Assembly: GCA_038496445.1 (NCBI GenBank)
Contig: JALMLS010000228.1
Coordinates: 62,001-126,000 of the forward strand
From: Trichosphaerium sp. ATCC 40318
Taxonomy: Eukaryota; Discosea; Flabellinia; Trichosidae
Reading direction: 5' to 3'
DNA: 64,000 nucleotides
This document shows, piece by piece, positions 34,132-44,784 of the stretch. Under the pieces are notes generated by a model, which saw only the letters and a program-made list of their open reading frames with translations, was not told where the DNA came from and searched no databases. The stretch's first letter is position 1, and each line of letters opens with the position of its first letter. Both the position numbers and the translations under genes were made by a program.

Positions 34132-36587
34132 ATGGCCGCCAAGACGCAGTATGATTCTGTATCTCTCACATCAGACACTTTTGACGTGGATGAAACTGAA
34201 GCACAAACATCTGTAAGAACATTTGCTTAAAAGTGACTGCTTTTAATTTAATTACGTAGGTTATAGTTCCTAAACCCGGTTTTTGGACAGGAAAGAAGAA
34301 ATTAGTAATCATACTCATTGTAACCATTTTAATTATTCTTGGTGGAGTTTTCGCCGTTATTTTCCTTACAGACGAAGGACCAAGTACATTAACACTGCCT
34401 TTACAAAACGATTTACCTTTTATTTGTTTAGGACAACATCGCAATGTCATCTTTTTAGTACCAGATGGCTATGGTCCAGCGTATACTACACTAACAGTAC
34501 ATATGAACGGTGATAAACCACTAGAGATGGATTCATACCTTGTGGGCACTTCACGAACTCGCTCAGCTGATAGGTACACAGCACAAAACGTAACAAGAAA
34601 AAATCTCCAAGTGTCACCATTTTCATGAAGTTATTTACTACACCTTTTCTTTTTACGTTTCGTGTAATCTCACTTTTTTAGTCCTGTGACTGATTCAGCT
34701 GCTGGCGCAACATCTTGGGCGTGTGGACTACGTACAAACAATCACTATCTAGCTGCGACACCAGAGAATACATCTTGTGGTACGACGTGACGTTAATATA
34801 AGATCTAATATTTTACACAAAAATTTCTGATTCCCGTTTTCTTATTAATAAACACAAAAAGGGACTCTTATGGAAGCTGCTATGAATCAGAAGAATATGA
34901 AAGCTGGTTTCGTTGTAACGAGCGAAGTAACACATGCAACACCAGCAGCTTTTACTTCACACTCTATAAGCAGGTAAAACAGAACGACACTTATATTAAT
35001 TGACTTCCGTATCTCATTTTTTTCCTTTCTACAGATACTGGAAAGAGTTCATTGCTGGTCAACAGATTAAGAGTGGACTAGAAGTGATGTTTGGTGGTGG
35101 ACGTACTGTATTCACACAGGATAATAATACACTATGGAAAGAGGCTGAGTCTAACGGGCTTAATATTATTACAACTGCTGCAGAGCTTAGTGGTAAAAAT
35201 CTTGGGATTTTTTCATTGTCAACTATTTTACTGACGCTGAGTTCAAGGGGATGTTAAGCTGCCTGTACTCGGGTTATTTGCAGATAAACACTTGGCATTT
35301 AGTCTTGATAGGTACATTAATTTTTTCGAACGCGTTTATTGATTGAATGCTTCAGGGAAGTCGATGATGTTGAGCCAAGTCTTGTTCAAATGACAAAAAA
35401 AGCACTTGATATTTTAAACAAAGGTATTTTCTCTCGTTCTCTTGCTCTACTTCCCTTCTAATGACATCAATGTATTATTAGATAATAAAGATGGGTTCTT
35501 TTTACTTGTTGAAGGTAGTCGTATTGATCACTGTGGTCACATAAACGATCCATGTACGATTTACTACTATGCTTAATTTTTTACTTATTGTACCTAGCAT
35601 GTGCTTACCATGAAGTAAATGCTTTTGATGAGGCGTTTAAAGCAGTAATTGACTTTGCTAAAGAAGATAAAAACACTTTAGTAGTATCTGTAGCTGATCA
35701 TGAGACAGGTAACGCCAAATCTCCGCTTTTCTTTTCTTTTTTTGTTCGAAATACCAATAATTACTTATACCTCTTTAGGTGGTTTGGCTCTTGGAGTAGG
35801 TGAATATAATTATGGTTTAGACTTCCTTTCACAAGTTAATCACACTTGTGAATGGTTTGTAGCGCAATTGGACGTGCGTAGAGAGGGATTTTCTCCTTTT
35901 TTTTTCTTACCTTTTTATTGTATTTTGTTCTCATCGGTTTTTTTAGCTTGCTGCGCTTAACTCTACAGAGAATTTACAAAAGCTTGAAGAAGACATTGGA
36001 ACATACACCCCAATAGATACACTCACACCTGAAGAGGTATCTCTAATACAGAATGGACTTGCTACTTCACGTACGAGAAAAAGAGAAAAAAAAAACCTTC
36101 ACAAAAAAAATCAATCCATCCTTATTAATATGTTTTTCTAATAGCGGTTGCTACTGAAGAAGCACTTGCAGCTATATTTTCAGCAAGAGGTGAAATAGGC
36201 TGGACATCACATGTACATACTGTACGATACAAGCAAAAAAAAAAAACAAATTATTTCTTGAAATATTAAAAAACTTGTATTACAGGGTGTAGATGTCAAT
36301 GTATACGCTTATGGACCTGATAGTGATAAATTCGCTGGTCAGCATAAGAATTATGATTTGGGTGTAATTCTTGCAAAAATATTAGGGTTTGATTATGATA
36401 AAGCTACACAGGATGTCAAGTACGTCTTTTTGACGTTGCTCTTTTATTATTATTTTTTTTTGTAGTATTCTTATGAATTATTTTTCTTACTTCTTTCTCT
36501 TTTTATAGATCGTTTGATCCAACGAATAATTCAAGTATGGATAGTACTAAACGCGATGTTGGTTATCATTCCAATAACATTCTTTGA
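34132..36587 (+). CDS. Membrane-anchored alkaline phosphatase
   Basis: Hydrolyses phosphate monoesters outside the cell or in the vacuole/lysosome lumen. The ATG at 34132 starts MAAKTQYDSVSLTSDTFDVD, a cytosolic tail. A hydrophobic helix follows (KKLVIILIVTILIILGGVFA), giving a type II anchor as in yeast Pho8. The catalytic domain has VIFLVPDGYG, the active-site serine in TDSAAGATSWACG, GFVVTSEVTHATPAAF, GLEVMFGGGR, FFLLVEGSRIDHCGH (metal ligands), VSVADHETGG (metal ligands) and GWTSHVHTGVDVNVYA. The last exon joins DVK|SFDPTNNSS and ends at TGA 36585-36587. All metal-binding and catalytic motifs that I know for the family are present. More than ten introns. Divergent from the tail-anchored propeller gene. 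Confidence 0.93.
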
Positions 36588-36953
36588 TAATGGGAACTAC
36601 ACCAAAAAAAGTCTTGACTTTTTTTTTTTGGCATTTTGGAGGGGATATCTTTTGCTGTTTACCCAGTTGTATGATTATAAAGTATTACAGTACCCTGATT
36701 TTTTGTTTGTGGAATATTGTATGTTGCACTTTTTCCCAGGACTTACCACTTCCTATCACCCAGCACAAAGAGTCAGAAATAAATTTTTGTTACTCCGAAA
36801 ACTTAACTTGTTACTCACTCAAACACCCACAGCAGTTTTTTGAGGGCTTTTTTGGAAATAGGCGTTGAATGCCATAGAAACATTCACCTATTCAGTAGCA
36901 TTGCTGTAAATCTAGTCAACTGCCTAGAAGAAGGTAAGGGAGTAGCCTATTTA
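36588..36953. other. Convergent 3' intergenic stretch
   Basis: 3' flanks of the alkaline phosphatase gene and of the minus-strand DWY-repeat gene. An overlapping open frame to 36843 is a read-through of the phosphatase exon in another frame. No RNA gene seen. Confidence 0.5.
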
Positions 36954-38653
36954 CTAAGCGGCATACTTTTGTTGTGAAGTTTTACCAGTCTGTTTAAAAC
37001 GATTCCAATCCCAACCATACCCATCGTGTATAAGTGATAATGCTCTAGGCCAATATTTGCGTAACCTTATTCCTCCCACTGCCTGTAAATGCAGAAGTGA
37101 TACGTGATACCTGCAAATAACGGTAAGATTTTTTGTTGAAAAAACAGTTTAGTGTTCCTTTACCATTCCGTTGGTCTGGTGATGTGTAAAGCCTCTTTGG
37201 CCTGTTCTAAGAAACTCTTTTGGTTTTCTTCACACCAATGACGTTGTGCCCCCTTCCAGTCGTATGAAGGATACAGAGCTTTCAAAGCGTTGAAAGCTCC
37301 AAAGTGTCTAAAACGGTGTGAAACAAACAGTTAAATGTTCTGGTATTAAAACTATGTAAAGTTTCTATACGGCTTACCTTTTTGCTATAGGACCGTTTTC
37401 GCGTACTATTTTGCGTAAATTACCACGTGTGTACCATCCATCTAGTGTCTTTATTTGATATTTTTCTCCGATATCATCAAGAGCCCGTCTTTGGTTTCTA
37501 GGATCATCCCAGTAGTATTTAGGCGCTTGGCTATATAAACAAAACGCATTACCCTAAATGTTTACACTAAATGCCTTACGTGAAACACTTCGTATCCCAA
37601 TTGTACCGTGGATATAATGTCTCAAGACACTTTGAAAGGGAGCAACTGTAAACATTCCTTTACAAAAATCCTGTAAGCGTGAAGTTTCTTTTTTCGAACA
37701 TACAATAAGCGCGTCGTATTCCTCTCAGAGACGTCTTCGACTCGAATTTTATACCAGTCATCCATTGTCTTTACATCAAGCCTCTCTCCTGAGGTATTCA
37801 TGACATGTTTATGAATTTCCACAGAGCTCCAATAGCCAGGAGCACGGTAACTAATTTAAAACTTACAGGTTTTTGCATCACAAATCACAACGTACTTGAG
37901 CCTTTGAGCATCCCAAGGATGATTCGGGAAGGAGGAGGATAGTGCATCTAGAAGATTACAGCATTTCCTTGTTTTGTTGTCGTACCTGAGCGGGAATTAC
38001 TAGACTAAGGAGGTACAAATACGTACAAAAAACTTTTAGCACCGCTCTTCATAGCATCTTTGAACGATACCCTGTACCAATCATCAAGTATTTTACAATT
38101 TAATCTCCTGCCAACCATATTAACGGCATCCTTTCTATTATCTCTATTATCCCAATGACCACGTGGAGCCTGTCTAAAACAACCTTATCAATAAACTTGC
38201 TTTGTTCTGTGTTTTTCCAAAACCACCTGAAACGTTGCTTGTCCCACGTGTATTTATTGTAAACTGAACAAATGCAACTTGAGATAGAACCGTTATAAAC
38301 CCTAATAAAGTATAAAATGGTAGGCCACCTTAACAACAAGGAGAAAGAAGTGTACGTGTTTAACAATGCTCTGGCTGAAAATGATGACAGTGTTTTTTTC
38401 CCTACAGCATACCACTCGTCTAATTGCTTGATTTTTAGGCGTTCACCGACGTTATCAAGCTCTTTTCGCTGATTTAAGATATGGTGTTTTGATTTGCTTC
38501 TAACGCTCCATTACTTGTTAAATTATTCAAAAAGCGCGGTAGGTGAATGATACTAACCTTTTCGCAACCACACGCATAATTCAGCGGTGAGTGTATTAGG
38601 TTTACACTGAGTAGTGCCTAACGTACTTTGCGTAGTAGTTTACAACGAGGCAT
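36954..38653 (-). CDS. DWY-repeat protein without nuclease domain
   Basis: Built of about five diverged units of some 65-70 residues. Each has a GYW- or GHW-like start, a helix with RLxxKxxDDWY, then a helix pair, and ends SxPNHPWDxxRx. Examples: RLKIKQLDEWYAVGKKTL, APRGHWDNRDN...RLNCKILDDWYRVSF, RAPGYWSS...RLDVKTMDDWYKIRVED, APKYYWDDPRNQ...YQIKTLDGWYTRGN, and HITRPTEWYHVSL with AVGGIRLRKYWPRALSLIHD. It ends GKTSQQKYAA at 36954. ATG at 38653 (MPRCKLLRK) gives a phase-0 join to RKELDNVG; ATG 38598 is the alternative. Only 53 bases separate 38653 from the divergent sedolisin start. The units match those of the gene at 41465-44469. The unit type occurs in fungal and oomycete proteins of unknown role; nucleic-acid binding is a guess. 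Confidence 0.7.
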
Positions 38654-38706
38654 ACTTGTGTTGACATTTGGTTTATTCTAGAATTGTCTATCATCCTCAA
38701 ATCACC

Positions 38707-41227
38707 ATGATTCGCATCACGTTAGTTTGTGCTGTTCTACTTTTAGCTGTACAGGCACACAGAGTCTCATTTGAAACTGGTGCTAGAGAAAGCGAGCATT
38801 GGGAACGCGGACGTACGTTTATATCACTAAGCAATCCATAACCAGTGTAACAGAACGTGGAAAGCCAACCGAAACGTTGGAGTTTGTTATTGCTCTGAAA
38901 CAACAGAACGTACAACAACTAGAGGCCATGTTCTGGGATGTCAGCAACCCTAAATCGTCAAATTACGCTAAATACCTTACTTTGGACGAGGTTCACGCTA
39001 TGCTTGCCCCAAAACCTGAGGCTGTAAGCACAGTAACTACCTGGTACATATTTTGATACTTGAAAGTGAAAACCCAAAACTTGCTTTTATGAGATGATTT
39101 TTGTTCAAAACCAATTGTAGCGCTAAAATTTTAGCGCTGCTAACTACACAAAACAATTAGCATTAACGATCGTTTCATTTTACAGAACGCTAACAGCTTT
39201 TTTATAGGATCAAAAACGCCGCTAATCTCGTTTCTCTTTCGCTTGAAGGTGAATACATTAAAGTGGAAATGTCTCTAGAATCTGCAGAAAGTGTATTTCA
39301 AGTAAAGTTCCATGAGTATACACACAAACGTACTCAAAAGCGTATCATAAGAGCCGTAGATACATACTCTCTACCATCAGAAGTAGCAGGTACTTACTAA
39401 AATACCATAAACGCCAAAAAGCGTTATTATAATTTTTATCACTAAAAACGACATTTCAGAGCATGTTGATTTGGTCTTTGGTATCAAGCACTACCCAGGT
39501 ATTAAGCCACCAACACAAAAGGCTTCAAAAAGAAGCACAGAAGCATTATACGTCACACCTACTGTTATTCGTCAGCAATATAAGATTGGTGATGCTGCTG
39601 GTAAAGCTGCTAATAATTCCCAAAACGTTGCTCAATTTATTGGCCAATATTATTCCCCTGGTACGTTGTTTGCCTTTGATTCCTATTCTTCTCCATTCTG
39701 ACTATTGGAAAGGTGATTTGTCTGAGTTCTTTAGCCTATTCTGGCCTAAATCTACAGGTAACACACCAAAAGTTATCGGCCCAAACAAGTCACCTGCAGG
39801 TGTTGAGGTAAACATTAGAACGGAAAAAAACCGGTTAGGCAAAAAACTCATTGAGTTCTTTGGCTTTTTTGGTTTCCACCATTGTTGTGTGAAGTTTTAA
39901 TTTGTGTGTAGGCAAGTCTAGATATTCAATACATCATGAGCGTTGGCCAGGGTGTACCTACAGTATTCTGGTCTAATGAGGTACAACAAAAATTGCTTTT
40001 TTTTTTTCCAAAAAGCTAAAACATTAAAATTAGGGCAGCAACGCTAACCAAGAACCTTTCCTTACTTGGTTGTTGGCTATGGATAAGACAGCAGATGCGC
40101 CATTAGTAAATTCAGTAAGGTAAGTATAATTTTCGCACTGTTAGTGAAGTGCTAGCGGGTTTTTGTTTTTTCTCTACATTTCTTTTTTTTAATTTTTACA
40201 GTTATGGTGATACAGAGTCTTCGATCACTTCTCAATACGCCGACCGTGTTGAAGTAGAGTTCAAGAAACAAGGTGTCAGAGGTCTTTCAATCTTATTCGC
40301 TTCTGGAGATTCTGGAGGTAATTTTTTTTTCTGTCGACTTGCGGACAAGGACAAGTCACGTTTTATTTCTCTTTTACTTATCTTTTGCTTTAGTCGGTGG
40401 TTCTACTATTGGATGCTCCAAGTTTGCTCCTGATTGGCCAGCTACTTCTCCTTCCATCACTGCTGTTGGTGGTAGTACACTTGGTCTTTTCTCAGTAAGA
40501 AACTTTTTCTCTCTTTCTTTGCCCTTACGGTTTTTTTGTTCTAGAGTGTTGAAACTGCAGCTGGGTTATCAAGCGGTGGATTCTCAAACTACTTTGGCCA
40601 ACCTCCATATCAATCCAAACAAGTACAGAGCTACCTAAGGTTAGTACTTTCACAACTTTTCGAGCAGTTTTCCCTTTAAATCGATTGTTATCTCACTAAT
40701 TCATCTAGCGGATCAGGCAGTCTCCCAGCAAGCCACTACTATAATGCAACAGGCCGTGGATTCCCAGATGTCGCTGCGCTTGCTGAAGGCTTCGTCATTG
40801 TTTACGATCGTATCACAATGCCAGGCACGTGTTTTGTCCCTTCTGAACACACCATGTGGCTTATACTTGTCTTTAGAGGTCGCTGGAACCAGTTGTGCTT
40901 CACCTACATTCGCTGGTGTTATGTCATTGCTTAATGATTTGCGTCTTCAAGCTGGAAAACCATCCCTTGGTTTCTTGAACCCTATTCTCTACCAACTCGC
41001 TGAAGATCACCCTGATGCTTTCTTTGATGTTACTTCAGGTAGCAACCCAGGTTGTGGTACTGAAGGATTTGAAGCAAGAAAAGGGTACGACAGAGTAAAA
41101 TTTTCTTCTTTTAAAATCCAGAACTTTGTCTCTTTCGTTGATGCTTACTTTTCTTAGTTGGGATCCAGTTACTGGTCTTGGTACTCCTGTCTATGAAGCT
41201 ATGGCTAAATACGTTCTTTCCTTGTAA
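38707..41227 (+). CDS. Secreted sedolisin (S53, tripeptidyl-peptidase-like) with prodomain
   Basis: Acid serine-carboxyl peptidase, secreted or vacuolar. The ATG at 38707 gives a signal peptide (MIRITLVCAVLLLAVQAHRV). The activation prodomain follows: ETLEFVIALKQQNVQQLEAM, PKSSNYAKYLTLDEVHAMLA and VEMSLESAESVFQVKFHEY. The catalytic domain starts near YVTPTVIRQQYKIGDA. It has the Glu/Asp pair in GVEASLDIQY, the oxyanion Asp in ILFASGDSGVGG, PDWPATSPSITAVGGS, SSGGFSNYF, RGFPDVAALAEG and the nucleophile serine in AGTSCASPTFAGVMSLLND. The calcium-site region is FFDVTSGSNPGCG and GWDPVTGLGTPVYEAM. It ends KYVLSL. All catalytic residues are present, so it should be active. At least eight introns. 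Confidence 0.95.
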
Positions 41228-41464
41228 GACTTTTGTAAGAGTAAAGATCCAACAGCTTCAATACCAATTTGAGTTTACGCTTCGCACCTTGTCACTTGAG
41301 TCATATGTTTGGTTATGCTTCTTTGTACAAAATAGCCTATTTGTTCCGATTTTTTGGCTTAACAAAGTCAAAGTGTGCTGTCTGTCAGCGAAACCGTTAC
41401 GTGGTGAGTGCAGTTGTGGTATAGGTCCACGTTATGGCTATAGGTGGTTTACGTTTTGAAATTC

Positions 41465-44400
41465 ATGGCGAGCAGTGCCATTAGACAGCAATTGAGGAAT
41501 ACTACGCGTCAGAAGACATTATTTGCCGAAAAATCAGCGAGGGAGAGAGAATTGCTCTTAAGAGCTGGAAATGAACCTAAATCGCTTGTTATAAAGGTCA
41601 ACAAATATAAGGACATAATATAATGCCATTAACAGATGAGTAGGTTGAAAAAACTGTAAATCTACGTTTTCAAGATCAATGGTACGATGTACGGTGGCAA
41701 GATATAATATCATGTGGCGGAAAGCAACTTATAAGGTAAACAACGACCGCACAAGGTTATTTGCCATCTCAACTTATAATTTTTTGTTCTAAAGCGAATA
41801 TGGCCATTCTCTAGCTCGTTTATTAGGTGGAGTATATCCTAGTGTTGCCTGGAAGCCGTGGTGCTTTGGTACACTTTTTTTTTTATTTCACGTGCAATGA
41901 CATGTGCGCATACTTAGTTTTTTTTCTGTTTTACAGAGGCGTTATTACCTGGCTATTTTGACGATATAAAGACAAGACACTATGTTGCAGATAAGGTACA
42001 CAATCTTGATATTTCGTATAATTACAGTGGAGGAGCAATTAAAGAATTGCAAGTCAGTTGGCGTTTTTGTTTTTTGATGCCACTGGTTATTGTATATGTT
42101 ACTCTTTTTACGTTGTGATTGACGTATTTTTTGTAAGATTGCTAGAGAACTTTGTGTTAAGACAGCTTCTGATTGGTATAAACAACACCAAGCCGGTATT
42201 GAAAAAGTTGGAGGAACAAAGCTTCTGGCGTGAGTAGTATCATTACTTGAAGATTACTATTTTCGTTTGACATGTTTTTCTTTAGGTATTACGGTGGGAA
42301 TATGCCAAAAATGCTATCAGATATTTATGACTACCCATGGATTCCTTTCCGATTTGGTTAGTATTTAATCACTACTCTACAACGTATTGACAATATATCA
42401 AGAACACCTCAAAGTAGCAAAGGATCATTGGCGAGATAGTCAAAATGTTATAGATTTCATTATAGCAGTGAGTTACCTTTATATTTGTTAGTCTTGTATC
42501 AACACATAGAGTCATACTTTCTAGGCTGAGAGAGAATATAATATTAAAGAAATAAAGGATTGGTATGAAATAAAATCAGAGGCTTTTGCAAGAGCAGGTG
42601 GCAGAGGAGTAATAACGTAAGTTTTTTATGATTACTAAAATATTTTTTCTCACGTGCGTTCATAGTAATTTTTCTAATTCTATGAAATGCGTTTTATCTC
42701 ATGTATATCCAGACTTTTTGTGGGTACCTTGGAAATTCAGTACGTAATAACAACTTAACGACCTTTTTTGTTATGAACTAGAAATAGTTTTTTATAAAAC
42801 AGATTGCTTTTGTTGATGCTGACCATTGACGATTTCTAGATCGTGTTGGAAAATATTTTTGGCATATATCAGATCACAGGTTAATGTATATAATATATGT
42901 AAGTTAAGCTTGTTATGTGACACTCTTGCAGCAAAGAATCTTCAATTGAGCTTTTCTTGTTTCGAACACCTTTTTTTTTCTTCAAATTTCCCGTGTTTTG
43001 TTAATCTCTTCATTGCAGGTTGAAGACAAACTTGGAATAACTAAACTTGATGATTGGTATAATATTGGATTCAATGTACTCTTTAGTTATGGCGCAGCAG
43101 GACTTCTTGAGTACGACTCTTTTTCTTTTTTTCAATTTTTCAGCTTTGTTGGCTATGTTCACCGACTCTATAGCAATTTTGGATTTTCTATCTGTAAAAT
43201 GTTAGCTTCTGTTTATCCAGAACACCCATGGAATTCTGATAGATTCCGAACAAAACCTGGTACGAACTAATCTTTTGTTAAAATTTTTTGCTTTCTACTT
43301 TCTTGCTACTTGTTCTTTTGTTCCTGGTTATCATTCTTTTTCAATAATAGATCGTCCTAGATTATGTTAGAACAAAACCGCGTGGGTACTGGACAAACAC
43401 TGAAAATGTTAAAAGATTCCTGTTACATGCGAAGAAAGAATTAAACATTAAATCACAAAAAGAATGGGAACGTGTTTCTGTTGATAATCTAAAAGCTCTT
43501 GGTGGTAGTAGTATTATTTCTTATTGGCCTGCTTGTTTGACTGTACTATATCCTGGTAAAAAAGAGAAGCAAACAACAATTCTTGAAAATAGATCCGAAG
43601 GTGCTGAAAAGCGTGCCAACCAAAGGTACTTTTTTCTGGCTATACCTTTTCGAAAAAATCGACTGAGTGTTACTTTCGTAACAATCCTTATCACGTTTTT
43701 CATTGTATTCTATTTTGTTCGTTTTGTTTTCTCGTTTTATTCTTAAACCCACTTACACAAAAATCACAAGGTGGTTGCTTAGTTGTATTAAAAAACTGTT
43801 TCCTTCATACGATGTATTTGAAGAGTATGCTCCAGGCCTTGACCATGTTACTTCTGCTAAAGTTACAATGGATATATTCATACCTCAAATAAAGATTGCT
43901 TTTGAATATCAAGGAGAGCAGCACTATGGAGATATACCTCAGCGATTTGGACCAGCAACCATACAAATAGCATGTGACGCGGAGAAAGTATTAAAATGCC
44001 GAAGTCATGGTAATCTATGAAACGACTTTATAAATTTGTTTTTCCTTTGTTTGTGAACAATAGGGATAGTACTTAATCTCTTTAGGAATAACACTTATTC
44101 CTGTACCATATTGGTGGGTACTTGGCGATGTAGATAGTTTAGCAGCTACTATTATGCACTACAGGTATTTCTTCTTTTACAAAACATCAAAGTATTGAAA
44201 TGAAGAGAAGTAATCTTTGTGGTTCAGTGTTGACTATGATTTTAGGCCTGATATCTACTTTGATATTCCTGAGGGTGTTTTACCTCTTATAAATGATAAA
44301 GAGAGGGATATGATACATGATAATAGTTTAGTAAGTACATACTTACAAAGTAGAAAAATCTGAGAATTTTCTTTTTCGTTTCAAAAGCTTTCTTATTCTC

Positions 44401-44469
44401 CATTAGATAACAACTGAAAACCTAATGGAACCTGTAAAGGCTCTAAAGTCAGCTGCTGTTAATGTGTAA
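41465..44469 (+). CDS. DWY-repeat protein with C-terminal VSR/PD-(D/E)XK-like nuclease domain
   Basis: The ATG at 41465 starts MASSAIRQQLRNTTRQKTLF, a basic leader. Five units follow: FQDQWYDVRWQDIISCGGKQ with VYPSVAWKPWCF; CVKTASDWYKQHQAGIEKVG with YPWIPFRF; NIKEIKDWYEIKSEAFARAG with VYPDFLWVPWKF; GITKLDDWYNIGFNVLFSYG with VYPEHPWNSDRF; NIKSQKEWERVSVDNLKALG. After EGAEKRANQRW comes a different domain: LFPSYDVFEEY, VTMDIFIPQIKIAFEYQGEQ, HYGDIPQRFG, DAEKVLKCRSHGITLIPVPY. The D...(F)EYQGEQ spacing and the following K/H pattern fit a VSR-like restriction-endonuclease fold. It ends KSAAVNV at TAA 44467. This combination is known from fungal and oomycete uncharacterised proteins; cutting activity is not shown. 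A paralogue without the nuclease lies at 36954-38653. Confidence 0.8.
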
Positions 44470-44589
44470 ATAAAAACTGTTGGCTGTAGAAAGAATAAAG
44501 TAGGCGCCAGCTCGCTGCCTTATTCTTCCAAAACAATTCCTGGCAGCTCCTGAAACTCACTACTCTTTTCATGTGGAAAAATTGGACAT

Positions 44590-44700
44590 ACTCAACACGG
44601 TTTTTTTTATCTGTGAGCTTAACTCTACGCTTCTGTATGGTTGTCAAGATAGTACTTGATCACTTGGTCAACTGAAACGCCAATAAACTCAAATTTGTTA
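44590..44700 (-). pseudogene. Decayed fragment related to the small ORF at 49620-49997
   Basis: On the minus strand this reads VSVDQVIKYYLDNHTEA, matching VSVDQVIRYYRENHTEAF at 49935-49990, with very similar DNA (CAGTTGACCAAGTGATCA in both). The copy has TTG where the other has its ATG, an in-frame stop right after HTEA, and a one-base shift before the CTnACAGAT match. No coding capacity remains. It sits in the 315-base gap between the nuclease gene and the metacaspase gene. Confidence 0.7.
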
Positions 44701-44784
44701 GCACAGTTGTTAGAACGTTGGTTTCATTGAACCACTCAAGCCATTATTTAGATTTGACGTTAATAGCGCTTCTGCCTGCATTTC

